From Tardiphaga sp051811025 (GTDB taxonomy: Bacteria; Pseudomonadota; Alphaproteobacteria; Rhizobiales; Xanthobacteraceae): a stretch of DNA of 64,000 nt. The notes beneath the pieces are model-generated. The model did no database searches. It was given only the letters and a program-made list of their open reading frames with translations, and was not told where the DNA came from. The translations under genes and the position numbers were made by a program. Positions 34,837 to 43,286 of this stretch are shown in pieces (position 1 is the stretch's first letter; each line of letters begins with the position of its first letter). The stretch covers positions 806,001-870,000 of the forward strand of contig NZ_JBPWQE010000001.1 in the NCBI RefSeq assembly GCF_051811025.1. The letters are read 5' to 3'.

Positions 34837-36264
34837 TTATTTTCCCGATAAAGTCGGGACAAATTCCCGATCGCGCGTTAGGGGCGCATTTGGCAGCGGC
34901 TCCGTCACGGGAATGATAGCCTCGACAGTCACACCGTCCACATCAGATCTGACCGTGAGCGTCCCGCCCAGGGCCCAGACCCGCTCTCTCATACCGACCA
35001 GACCAAAGCCGCCATTGCGATCAGGATCAAGGCCGCGGCCATTGTCACGCACGCGGACCAGTACATTGTCATATTCAGGTTTCGCCGCCGCACCCATCGC
35101 CGGTTCGATCACCACGCTCACGGCAGAGGCTTGCGCGTGGCGGAACACATTGGTGAGGGCTTCCTGAACGACACGATAGGCGGTCAGCTCGGCGACCTCA
35201 CCAAGGGGAGCAAGCGTCGGCGATACCAGGCTCTCGATCATGACCTCCGGATGGGATTCGCGCCAGAGACGCAGCAAGACCGCAACAGCACCGGACAAAC
35301 CGAGATCCGTCAGCCCGACCGGTCGCAATCGCTCGAGAATGCGGCGATTGAACTGCTGCAAGACATCGACCTGCGCCAGAATGGCGGTGCCGTGCCGCGA
35401 CAAGGCACCTGTGCCCGACGGATCGTGATCGGCGAGGCGCATCACCGCGCCTGCATGGGCGCGCAGGGCGAACAGATACGGCCCGAACTCATCATGCAGT
35501 TCGCGTGCGATATCCCTGCGCTCGATATCCTGCAGCGAGACGGCCCGTTGGGCCAGACGTCGCCGGTCCTCGAGCACATCGCCCAATGTGGCGGCGAGAT
35601 GATTGAGCCGGATGCAGAGTGCGGCAAGTTCCGGCGCTCCCGCGGGGGCGACGCGCGCCTGATAGTTCCCGGCTTCGATATCGACCATGGCCTGCGACAA
35701 TGCATCGAGCGGCGCCAGCGCCCGCCTGACGACCAAGCTGGTGACGACGAACAGCACCATTGCAACGATCAGACTGAGTGTCAGTTGGGTGACGATGCCA
35801 TCCCATATTTCCCGCATCTCGTCATCGGGATGTGAGGTGATCAGCAGCGTCTGCCGCTTCTCGCCAACCATCACCGACACCGACTCCGATATCCGCTCCG
35901 GGTGAATCAATGATACGAACCACGATGGCGGAGAGCCTGCACGGTCGCTCCGATCCTGACCGTCACTTTTCGGGGACGGCATGTTCCCATCGCCTTGCCT
36001 GACAATACTGACATGTCGCAATCGATTGAGATCGGCGACAATTTTATCGAGCCGCGCATTCGGATCCTGCGCTTCGCTCAGGCCAGTTCCGATACTTTCG
36101 ATGACTTCACGCGTCAGCCGGATCACGCTCTGATCCTCGGCCTGGACGCGCGGGCCAGCTTCCAGTGCGAGCCGCGCGACATTGGCGACCAGGCCAAGAG
36201 CGAGTACGAGCGCTACCAGGAGATTGATCCGCGCGCGCAGCGAAAGATTCTGCCACATGACCAT
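34837..36264 (-). CDS. Sensor histidine kinase, NarX/MoxY-like
   Basis: A 475-residue membrane sensor kinase. Transmembrane helices at about 14-32 and 163-180 flank a periplasmic sensing region of about 130 residues. A HAMP linker follows, then a HisKA_3 dimerisation domain with the phospho-acceptor His257 in RRDIARELHDEFG, and a C-terminal ATPase domain with EALTNVFRHAQA (N box), DNGRG and GFGLVGMRERV. This is the NarX/UhpB subclass, whose partners are LuxR-type response regulators; such a regulator gene is divergent next door. In Paracoccus the similar MoxYX and FlhSR systems control methanol and formaldehyde oxidation genes, and the position here suggests the same. The start may be ATG 36264 or 36258. 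Confidence 0.9.
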   Translation of the reverse strand: MVMWQNLSLRARINLLVALVLALGLVANVARLALEAGPRVQAEDQSVIRLTREVIESIGTGLSEAQDPNARLDKIVADLNRLRHVSIVRQGDGNMPSPKSDGQDRSDRAGSPPSWFVSLIHPERISESVSVMVGEKRQTLLITSHPDDEMREIWDGIVTQLTLSLIVAMVLFVVTSLVVRRALAPLDALSQAMVDIEAGNYQARVAPAGAPELAALCIRLNHLAATLGDVLEDRRRLAQRAVSLQDIERRDIARELHDEFGPYLFALRAHAGAVMRLADHDPSGTGALSRHGTAILAQVDVLQQFNRRILERLRPVGLTDLGLSGAVAVLLRLWRESHPEVMIESLVSPTLAPLGEVAELTAYRVVQEALTNVFRHAQASAVSVVIEPAMGAAAKPEYDNVLVRVRDNGRGLDPDRNGGFGLVGMRERVWALGGTLTVRSDVDGVTVEAIIPVTEPLPNAPLTRDREFVPTLSGK

Positions 36265-36464
36265 GCTTTCACTCGCATCTCGCCTGCATGCCGCGACTAT
36301 GAACTTGACAGCGAAATTCGACGGCGATCATATCGGATCGAGGCGACCTTCGATTGTCAATCATGTCACTCCAAAGGCGCGCGGCTGATGCAGCGCAGCA
36401 ATCGAGGAGCAGGTCGAGACTTGCTGACAGAGTTTCTGGCCGACAGAGTTTACGGGGTTAACCC

Positions 36465-37085
36465 ATGCGCGTTCTGATCGTCGATGATCACCCCATCGTC
36501 ACATCGGGCTGCCGCGCGGTGTTCGCGGACGATCCGGAGATCGAACTGCTGGAAGCGTCCGATGCCGCCAGTGGGGAGCAGGTCTTTCTGACCGGAGACC
36601 CCGATATCTGCATCATCGATATCAACCTGCCGACAGTGTCCGGATATGAACTGGCGCGGCGCATCCTGCTGCGCGACGACACGATGCGCATCATCATGTT
36701 CAGCATGAATGACGACCCGATCTTCGCAGCCCGTGCGATCGAGAGTGGCGCCAAGGGCTATGTCTCCAAGACCGGCGACCCGCACGATCTGCTGGAGGCC
36801 GTCTATGAGGTTGCGCGCGGCGGCGTGTATCTCCCACCGGCGATGGCACGAAGCCTTGCTTTTGCCGGTCCTGCGCTGACGCAAAGCCCGCTGTCGAAGC
36901 TGAATTCGCGCGAGATGGAGATCCTGCGACTGCTCGGTGCCGGCAAGAGCCTCGCCGAGATTGCATGGATGGTTCACGCCTCCTACAAGACGGTCGCCAA
37001 TACATCGTCACTCATGCGGCAAAAGCTCGGCGTCCGCAGCTCAGTCGAACTGGTGCGCTTCGCCATCGAGCGTGGCATCGCCTGA
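36465..37085 (+). CDS. LuxR/NarL-type response regulator, MoxX/FlhR-like
   Basis: A 206-residue response regulator. The receiver domain has the acidic pair in VDDHP, the phospho-acceptor Asp52 in CIIDINLP, and the Lys in YVSKTG. The C-terminal LuxR-type helix-turn-helix spans about 138-200 (LNSREMEILRLLGAGKSLAEIA to KTVANTSSLMRQKLGV, with a spacing normal for the family). It pairs with the histidine kinase encoded divergently 200 bases away. The next gene, S-formylglutathione hydrolase, starts 71 bases downstream on the same strand, making regulation of formaldehyde oxidation the likely job (inference from FlhSR/MoxYX systems). Confidence 0.9.
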   Translation: MRVLIVDDHPIVTSGCRAVFADDPEIELLEASDAASGEQVFLTGDPDICIIDINLPTVSGYELARRILLRDDTMRIIMFSMNDDPIFAARAIESGAKGYVSKTGDPHDLLEAVYEVARGGVYLPPAMARSLAFAGPALTQSPLSKLNSREMEILRLLGAGKSLAEIAWMVHASYKTVANTSSLMRQKLGVRSSVELVRFAIERGIA

Positions 37086-37156
37086 CCGGGCGTCCCTGAC
37101 CAGACATCACTTGTTTCGGCGATGTCGCATCGCTGCCGCATCCAACCGGTAAAGTC

Positions 37157-38002
37157 ATGACCATGCAGACAGTTTCGCTCAATCGATCATATGGCGGCAC
37201 ACAGGGCGTCTACAAACACGCCAGTCGCGCGACCGGAACTGACATGACATTCTCGGTCTATGTGCCGCCGCATCAGGACGGCGTCAGGCTGCCCGTGGTT
37301 TGGTATCTCTCGGGCCTCACCTGCACCCACGCCAATGTCACCGAAAAAGGCGACTTTCGTGCCGCATGCGCCGAATTGGGGTTGATCTTCATTGCACCGG
37401 ACACGAGCCCGCGCGGTGCCGATGTTCCCGGTGATGCCAACAATGCCTATGACTTCGGCCTTGGCGCCGGCTTTTATGTCGATGCCACCCAGGAGCCCTA
37501 TGCGCGCAACTATCGCATGTGGAGTTATGTGACCGAGGAGCTGCCGCAGCTCGTAGCCGACCAATTCCCCATCGATAGCAGTCGTCAGTCGATTCTCGGC
37601 CATTCCATGGGCGGGCATGGCGCGCTGACCATTGCGCTACGTCATCCCGATCGTTACCGCGCGGCCAGCGCGTTCGCTCCGATCGTAGCGCCATCGCTGG
37701 TGCCGTGGGGGATCAAGGCGCTGGGAGGCTATCTCGGCGACGACAAAGCGGCGTGGCGAAAGCACGATGCGGTTGCCCTGATCGAGGACGGCGCGCGATT
37801 CCCCGAATTACTGGTCGATCAGGGTGACGCCGACAATTTTCTGGCCGAACAATTGCGGCCTGAACTGCTGCAGAGCGCTTGCACAAAGGCGGGCATTCCG
37901 CTGACGCTGCGCCACCAGCCCGGCTACGATCACAGCTACTATTTCATCTCGACCTTCATGGCCGATCATCTGCGCTGGCACGCGGCGCGGCTCAAAGGGT
38001 GA
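37157..38002 (+). CDS. fghA: S-formylglutathione hydrolase
   Basis: Last step of glutathione-linked formaldehyde oxidation: S-formylglutathione to formate and glutathione, in the cytoplasm. The 281-residue esterase-D protein has the nucleophile Ser150 in ILGHSMGGHGAL, the conserved YLSGLTCTHAN lead, the PDTSPRGADVPGD block and the catalytic His in GYDHSYYFI. These features distinguish it from general carboxylesterases. Together with the dehydrogenase at 54616 and Gfa at 55802 it completes the pathway within this window, although 17 kb apart. It follows the response regulator gene and probably shares its transcript. Confidence 0.95.
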   Translation: MTMQTVSLNRSYGGTQGVYKHASRATGTDMTFSVYVPPHQDGVRLPVVWYLSGLTCTHANVTEKGDFRAACAELGLIFIAPDTSPRGADVPGDANNAYDFGLGAGFYVDATQEPYARNYRMWSYVTEELPQLVADQFPIDSSRQSILGHSMGGHGALTIALRHPDRYRAASAFAPIVAPSLVPWGIKALGGYLGDDKAAWRKHDAVALIEDGARFPELLVDQGDADNFLAEQLRPELLQSACTKAGIPLTLRHQPGYDHSYYFISTFMADHLRWHAARLKG

Positions 38003-38015
38003 GTTGCGGCTCGCA

Positions 38016-38528
38016 TTACTGCGGCTGCGGGACACCGTAATTCGGAGCGAGCAGGCGGTTGCGAACCAGATAGCTCGTCGCGCGCGACCAGCTTTCATCG
38101 GTATTGCCGCGCAGGTCAGCGCTCATTGTGGCGACCAGCCGCCCGGTGTGAACATTTCGCAGGGTGATGTTCATATTGAGGATCAGGTTCGAGACCTTCT
38201 GTACGAGCCCCGTAATGACAAGGTCGGCGCCGATCTGCTGCGCGAGTTGTACGTCACAGCCGCCGCATGCCTGCAAATTCCGGCCTTGCGCCGCAACATT
38301 GAGGGATGACATATCCAGCAGCTCGAAACGGCCGGACTGCTTCATCTCCTCGCGAAGCTGGTCGGCAGCATGGAGCAGTCTTGCCTGCTCGTCGCTGCGG
38401 CGTCCCTTCACCTCGCCTTCGAGGCTCGTATCCAGCCATTCGAAATTGAACACCGCCACTTTAGGCGCTGCGGCCTGAGCCGTCGCCGTCATCATCAGTA
38501 ACAGCACGGTGATCGATAGGGCTCTCAT
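38016..38528 (-). CDS. Exported DUF3280-type protein associated with PQQ-dehydrogenase clusters
   Basis: A 170-residue exported protein with a signal peptide (MRALSITVLLLMMTATAQA). The mature part starts with VAVFNFEWLDTS, continues with a helix that includes EEMKQSGRF, then CGGCDVQLAQQIGADLVITGLVQKVS. This is the look of the DUF3280/DUF2380 group, beta-alpha proteins of unknown role that are found beside XoxF and other PQQ-dehydrogenase genes (from general knowledge). ATG at 38528 starts the signal peptide. It is convergent with fghA (13 bases between stops) and divergent from the ABC binding-protein gene. Confidence 0.72.
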   Translation of the reverse strand: MRALSITVLLLMMTATAQAAAPKVAVFNFEWLDTSLEGEVKGRRSDEQARLLHAADQLREEMKQSGRFELLDMSSLNVAAQGRNLQACGGCDVQLAQQIGADLVITGLVQKVSNLILNMNITLRNVHTGRLVATMSADLRGNTDESWSRATSYLVRNRLLAPNYGVPQPQ

Positions 38529-38659
38529 CGCGGACCTCGCATCATTAAAATGCAACGCGTCGGCAGAATCCGAGGTTGCAAGCTACGATAATTGGTTCAT
38601 GTTTCAAGCCACGAGACCCTTCACCGGCGCCAAGCCGGGAAGGAGTAGCCGGAGGGAAC

Positions 38660-39841
38660 ATGATACGGTGGTTGATCGGCGCGATCAGTCTCTGCGCCGT
38701 GACGTCGTCTGCGCTGGCGGCCGAGCCGCTGACGATCAGCATCGGTTATCTCGGTCAGGCCGGCATCAAGGCAACTCTTTCGCTGGTCGAATTACCGTCC
38801 GAGAACGATGGCATCGCCGGGGCGCGGCTCGCCATCGAGGACAACAACACCACGGGCAGGTTCCTGAAGCAGCAGTTCGGGCTGGAGGAGGTCCGTGTGA
38901 AGGAGGGCGACGATGTCGCCGGAGCCGCGCGCAATCTCGCTGGCCGCAATACCTTCATCATTGCCGACCTGCCACCCGATGCATTGCTGCAGGCGGCCGA
39001 CGCGGTGCGTGATCGGGGCGGCATCCTGTTCAATGTGGGTGCTGCCGACGATCGGCTACGTGAGGCGGACTGCCGTGCCAATGTGATCCATATTGCGCCG
39101 ACGCGATCGATGCTGGCGGATGCGCTGGCGCAGTATCTGGTGTGGAAGCAGTGGAAACGCTGGCTGCTGGTGGTCGGCTCGCATGATGACGATCGGCTTG
39201 AAGCCGACGCCTATCGCCGGGCCGCCGCCCGGTTCGGCGCAAAGATCGTGCAGGAACGTATCTTCGAGGACACTGGCGGCGCGCGGCGCACCGATAGCGG
39301 CGTCACATTGATCCAGCGCCAGATCCCGGTCTTCACACAACAGGCACCGGCCTATGACGTCATGATCGCCGCGGACGAGAGCGAGGTCTTCGCCTCCTAT
39401 TTGCCGTATCGCACCTGGGATCCACGGCCAGTCGCGGGATCGGCGGGTCTGGTGCCGACCAGTTGGCATGCTGCACAGGATCAATGGGGGGCCGTGCAGA
39501 TCCAGAACCGCTTCACCAAACTCAACGCGCGCCGCATGACAGCGCGCGACATGCAGGCCTGGCTCGCGACCCGCATGATCGGCGAAGCCGCGTCCCGCAC
39601 GCGTTCGGGCGACGGCAAAGCCATTCTGGCGTTTCTGAAGTCGCCCGATTTCTCCATCGCCGGCTTCAAGGGTCAGCGGCTCACGATCCGTGACTGGAAC
39701 CTGCAGCTACGCCAGCCCATCCTGCTGGTCGACGGGCGCATGGTGATCTCGGTATCGCCGCAGGAAGGCTTCCTGCATCAGGTCTCAGAGCTCGACACGC
39801 TCGGTATAGATCGTCCGGAAAGCAAATGCAGGCTGCAATGA
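38660..39841 (+). CDS. ABC transporter binding protein of the PQQ-alcohol-dehydrogenase type
   Basis: A 393-residue exported protein with a signal peptide (MIRWLIGAISLCAVTSSALA). The rest resembles the leucine/branched-chain type periplasmic binding fold, with IGYLGQAGI, RLAIEDNNTTGRFL and IIADLPPDALLQAADAV, and matches the kind of binding protein that is part of the PQQ-dependent alcohol dehydrogenase ABC system (TIGR03863-like, by recollection). GGAGGG lies just before ATG 38660. It is the first of five genes linked by 4-base overlaps (beta-propeller, ATPase, permease, small exported protein). The ligand is unknown; it is an exporter-type ABC2 permease that follows, so this protein may not be a classical import receptor. 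Confidence 0.83.
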   Translation: MIRWLIGAISLCAVTSSALAAEPLTISIGYLGQAGIKATLSLVELPSENDGIAGARLAIEDNNTTGRFLKQQFGLEEVRVKEGDDVAGAARNLAGRNTFIIADLPPDALLQAADAVRDRGGILFNVGAADDRLREADCRANVIHIAPTRSMLADALAQYLVWKQWKRWLLVVGSHDDDRLEADAYRRAAARFGAKIVQERIFEDTGGARRTDSGVTLIQRQIPVFTQQAPAYDVMIAADESEVFASYLPYRTWDPRPVAGSAGLVPTSWHAAQDQWGAVQIQNRFTKLNARRMTARDMQAWLATRMIGEAASRTRSGDGKAILAFLKSPDFSIAGFKGQRLTIRDWNLQLRQPILLVDGRMVISVSPQEGFLHQVSELDTLGIDRPESKCRLQ

Positions 39842-40830
39842 TGATGAACAGATCGAAGATGCTGCGCCGTGTCTGGCTGTGTGGGGCGGCGATATGGCTT
39901 GCAACAGCAGCGCCTGCATCGGCCTTTCTCGCTTATGTGTCGAACGAGAAGAGCAACACGGTTTCGGTGATCGACACCGACAGCTGGACCGTCACCGCGA
40001 CCATCAAGGTCGGTCAGCGTCCGCGCGGCATCGAACTGACGCGCGATGGCAAGTCTGTACTTGTCGCGGTCGGCGACGACGACACCATTCAAATCATCGA
40101 CGTCGCCAGCCAGAAGGTGGTCGACTCGCTCCCATCCGGTCCGGACCCCGAGCTTTTCACCCAGGATGCCGCCGGCAAGATTCTCTACGTCGCCAATGAG
40201 AACGACAACACGGTGACCGTACTCGATCTCGAAAAACGCGTGCGCATCGGCGATGTGCAGGTCGGTGTCGAGCCCGAAGGCATGGCGATCAGCCCTGACG
40301 GCAAGATCCTGATCAACACGTCCGAAACCACCAATATGGCGCATTTCATCGACACCGCGACGCGCGAGATCGTGGCCAATGTCTTGGTCGACGCCCGCCC
40401 GCGCTTCGCGGAATTCAAGCGCGACGGCTCGGAACTGTGGGTGTCGTCCGAGATCGGCGGCACCGTGTCCGTGATCGATCCCGCCAAGCGGGTCGTGACC
40501 GACAAGATCGAGTTCAACATTCCGGGTCTGCGGCGCGAAGCCATTCAGCCGGTCGGCATCGGCATGACCCGGGATGCCAAGATCGCTTTCATCGCGCTCG
40601 GCCCCGCCAACCGGATCGCGGTCGTCGATGCGGCGACCCACAAAGTGATCAAGTATCTGCTGGTGGGCCAGCGGGTCTGGCACATGGCGTTTACCCCCGA
40701 TGAGAAATATCTGCTGGTCACCAACGGCGTCTCCAACGATGTCTCGGTCATCGACGTCGCGGCGCAGAAAGTCATCAAGACCATTCAAGTTGGCGAATTG
40801 CCCTGGGGCGTCGCCATGGCACGGCCATGA
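39838..40830 (+). CDS. PQQ-catabolism-associated YVTN beta-propeller protein
   Basis: A 330-residue exported beta-propeller. A signal peptide (about LRRVWLCGAAIWLATAAPASA) is followed by seven YVTN-type blades, visible as repeated units such as YVSNEKSNTVSVIDTDS, YVANENDNTVTVLDL and VTNGVSNDVSVIDVAA. The family (TIGR03866-like) occurs beside quinoprotein dehydrogenases; function is untested. Three tandem ATG codons at 39838-39846 are possible starts; the first overlaps the stop of the preceding gene (ATGA). The 3' end overlaps the ATPase gene by four bases. Confidence 0.85.
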   Translation: MMMNRSKMLRRVWLCGAAIWLATAAPASAFLAYVSNEKSNTVSVIDTDSWTVTATIKVGQRPRGIELTRDGKSVLVAVGDDDTIQIIDVASQKVVDSLPSGPDPELFTQDAAGKILYVANENDNTVTVLDLEKRVRIGDVQVGVEPEGMAISPDGKILINTSETTNMAHFIDTATREIVANVLVDARPRFAEFKRDGSELWVSSEIGGTVSVIDPAKRVVTDKIEFNIPGLRREAIQPVGIGMTRDAKIAFIALGPANRIAVVDAATHKVIKYLLVGQRVWHMAFTPDEKYLLVTNGVSNDVSVIDVAAQKVIKTIQVGELPWGVAMARP

Positions 40831-41648
40831 CCACAATCGACACATCGCGCCCCGAACAGATCGCGCGCGACGCGCCGGAGCCAATTGGCGCGCCGGCGAT
40901 CACACCGGCTCTGTCGGTCACAGGCATCAGCCATTGCTATGGTCGTCGCCAGGCGCTGTCGGACGTCTCCTTCAACGTCGCACCGGCGAGTTTCACGGCT
41001 CTGCTCGGCCTCAATGGTGCAGGCAAGAGTACGCTGATCGCGCTGATCACCCGGCTGTTCGGTATTCAAACTGGACGGATCAGCGTATTCGGTCACGACA
41101 TCAGCGACGCGCCGAGCGACGCCTTGCGGCTGCTTGGCGTGGTGTTTCAGCCGCGCACGCTCGATCTCGATCTGTCTGTCATGCAGAATCTGCTCTATCA
41201 CGCCGCGCTGCAGGGCATCGCGCGGCGCGAGGCCCGCCTGCGCGGCGACGAGGTAATTGCGCGCATCGGCCTTGCCGACCGGGTGAACAGCCGGGTGCGC
41301 GATCTCTCCGGCGGACAGATGCGACGTCTCGAGATTGCCCGCGCATTGCTGCACCGGCCGCGGCTGTTGTTGCTGGATGAAGCAACCGTTGGCCTCGACG
41401 TGCAAGCGCGCGCCGATATTCTTGCGCATGTTCGGACGCTGGTCGCGGAACAAGGCATCGGCGTGCTGTGGGCAACACATCTGTTTGACGAAATCGCCGC
41501 CAGCGACGATCTCGTCGTGCTGCATCACGGTCATGTGCTCGCACGCGGTCCCGTGACGCAGATACTGGGCGAAACCGGCGCTGCCAATTTCGACATGGCC
41601 TTCCGGAGCATGACCGACGCGGCCGACCGGGCCGGGAGGTCATCGTGA
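40827..41648 (+). CDS. ABC transporter ATP-binding protein of the PQQ-alcohol-dehydrogenase type
   Basis: A 273-residue ATPase. Walker A is GLNGAGKST (residues about 65-73), the signature LSGGQMRRLEIARAL, Walker B LLLLDEATVGLD, and the switch His in LWATHLFDE. The form is that of ABC-2 type transporters (daunorubicin/NodI-like), pointing to export or to extraction rather than binding-protein-dependent import. It starts at ATG 40827, overlapping the propeller gene by four bases, and its stop overlaps the GTG start of the permease gene. It corresponds to the PQQ-dehydrogenase-associated ABC ATPase (TIGR03864-like; called PedB in Pseudomonas-type clusters, to my recollection). Confidence 0.9.
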   Translation: MTTIDTSRPEQIARDAPEPIGAPAITPALSVTGISHCYGRRQALSDVSFNVAPASFTALLGLNGAGKSTLIALITRLFGIQTGRISVFGHDISDAPSDALRLLGVVFQPRTLDLDLSVMQNLLYHAALQGIARREARLRGDEVIARIGLADRVNSRVRDLSGGQMRRLEIARALLHRPRLLLLDEATVGLDVQARADILAHVRTLVAEQGIGVLWATHLFDEIAASDDLVVLHHGHVLARGPVTQILGETGAANFDMAFRSMTDAADRAGRSS

Positions 41649-42493
41649 GTACGACATTCGTCACGCATGAGCGTCGCAGGCTGGGCTTCGGCAATTATGT
41701 CACCTGCCTCAACGGCATCCTGTGGCGGGAGGCGTTGCGCTTCCTGCATCAGCGTGAACGTTTCGTCTCCGCGCTGGTGCGTCCGCTGGTCTGGCTGTTT
41801 ATTTTCGCCGCCGGCTTTCGGCAGGTGCTGGGTATCTCGATCATCCCGCCTTACGAGACCTATATTCTCTATGAGGTCTATATCGCGCCCGGCCTGATCG
41901 CGATGATCCAGTTGTTCAATGGTATGCAGTCCTCGCTGTCGATGGTCTATGACCGCGAGATGGGGAATATGCGGACGCTTCTGGTCAGCCCGCTGCCGCG
42001 CTGGTTCCTGCTGGTCTGCAAATTGCTGGCCGGGACAGTCGTCTCCCTGCTGCAGGTCTATGCATTTCTCCTGATCGCGTGGTTCTGGGACATCGCTCCG
42101 CCGCTCATTGGCTATCTCACTGTTCTGCCGGCACTGATCCTGTCCGGATTGATGCTGGGATCGCTGGGCATGCTGATCTCGTCGCGCATCAAGCAACTGG
42201 AGAATTTTGCGGGGGTCATGAACTTCGTCATCTTCCCGATGTTCTTTGCGTCATCCGCGCTCTATCCTTTGTGGCGCGTGCAGGAGGGCAGTCCGATGCT
42301 CTATTATCTCTGCCTGTTCAATCCCTTCACCCACGCGGTCGAACTGATCCGCTTCGCGCTCTATGACAAGGTCAACTGGGTCTCCCTGGCCGTTGTCGCG
42401 GGCTGTACCGCCGTCTTCATGATCGGTGCAATCATTGCTTACGATCCCGGCCGTGGCCTTGCCCGCCGGGCACCAGCCGGGGGCGAGACATGA
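41645..42493 (+). CDS. ABC-2 type permease of the PQQ-alcohol-dehydrogenase system
   Basis: A 282-residue integral membrane protein with six hydrophobic segments, including RPLVWLFIFAAGFRQ near residue 45, and the ABC-2 pattern YDREMGNMRTLLVSPLPRWFL. A conserved glycine-rich turn (LGSLGMLISSRIKQLENFAGVMNF) and FFASSALYPLWRV follow, as in NodJ-type permeases. GTG at 41645 overlaps the ATPase stop, so the subunits are made in balance. Together they form an exporter-type ABC complex. What is moved is unknown; candidates include a PQQ-related compound, a metallophore or a lipid/alcohol intermediate (speculative). Confidence 0.9.
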   Translation: MSTTFVTHERRRLGFGNYVTCLNGILWREALRFLHQRERFVSALVRPLVWLFIFAAGFRQVLGISIIPPYETYILYEVYIAPGLIAMIQLFNGMQSSLSMVYDREMGNMRTLLVSPLPRWFLLVCKLLAGTVVSLLQVYAFLLIAWFWDIAPPLIGYLTVLPALILSGLMLGSLGMLISSRIKQLENFAGVMNFVIFPMFFASSALYPLWRVQEGSPMLYYLCLFNPFTHAVELIRFALYDKVNWVSLAVVAGCTAVFMIGAIIAYDPGRGLARRAPAGGET

Positions 42494-43098
42494 ACGGACC
42501 GATCGGCATCATCACAGCACTCTTGTTGATCTGGTCGGGCGCTGCGCAGGCTGCCGATCCGCGTTATCCCGACTGGCCGTGCGTTCAGGCCAAGGTGCCG
42601 GAAATCTCGCTGGCTGCCGTCTGGGCCGGACCGCCGATCGACGATGTCGCCAGCGCCTGGAAGGACGACGCCCAGGTCAGCACACTTGTCGAACGTCTGG
42701 CGACGCGGCGGGTGCCCCTTGAGGAAGCGCAGAAAGCGGTCACGGACTTTCTCGCGCGATCGCCGGACAAGGCGAGGGCAGGCAAGCTGATCTTCGCCGG
42801 GCTGTTCGACAGCTTGAACGCACAGCGAGCGACGGTGCTGGCCGGGCTCGAACGCGTCACGCGCAAACAGCGCGAAGCGGCCGATCGCGTCCGCGCCGAC
42901 ACGGTCACGCTGCAGACACTGCAGAACGCGTCGCCACCCGATCAGGTGAAGATCGACGAACTCAACAACAAGCTGCTATGGGAAGCCCGCATCTTCGACG
43001 ACCGGCGCCGCGTCGTCACCTTCGTCTGCGAGGTGCCGACATTGATCGACCAGCGGCTGTTCGCGCTCAGCCGCACCATCCAGCAGGAGATGGAATGA
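42490..43098 (+). CDS. Exported helical protein, fifth gene of the ABC/propeller operon
   Basis: A 202-residue exported protein of unknown function. The signal peptide (about MNGPIGIITALLLIWSGAAQA) is followed by YPDWPCVQAKVPEISLAAVWAG, with one cysteine, then a long helical region (residues about 75-165) rich in Glu, Arg and Lys that is likely to form coiled coils (KQREAADRVRADTVTLQTLQN), and a late cysteine (TFVCEV). The two cysteines may pair. The start overlaps the permease stop by four bases, so it is part of the same unit. I know of no characterised homologue; it could be a periplasmic adaptor for the ABC complex. Confidence 0.75.
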   Translation: MNGPIGIITALLLIWSGAAQAADPRYPDWPCVQAKVPEISLAAVWAGPPIDDVASAWKDDAQVSTLVERLATRRVPLEEAQKAVTDFLARSPDKARAGKLIFAGLFDSLNAQRATVLAGLERVTRKQREAADRVRADTVTLQTLQNASPPDQVKIDELNNKLLWEARIFDDRRRVVTFVCEVPTLIDQRLFALSRTIQQEME

Positions 43099-43286
43099 TA
43101 TCGCGTGCCGGGGCGTGGACTCATAAACTCGGTTGGTGTGACGCGAGGAAGGTTACGTCCGCTTTGCCTGGTTAGTGATCGAACTCACGCGATGGCGGAA
43201 TATATCGCGAAGGGCGAACAACAGACGTAGCATCGTAGAATTGGGCGGATAGGTTTGCCCGATCATAGCGCGGAGAATGGACTCCG

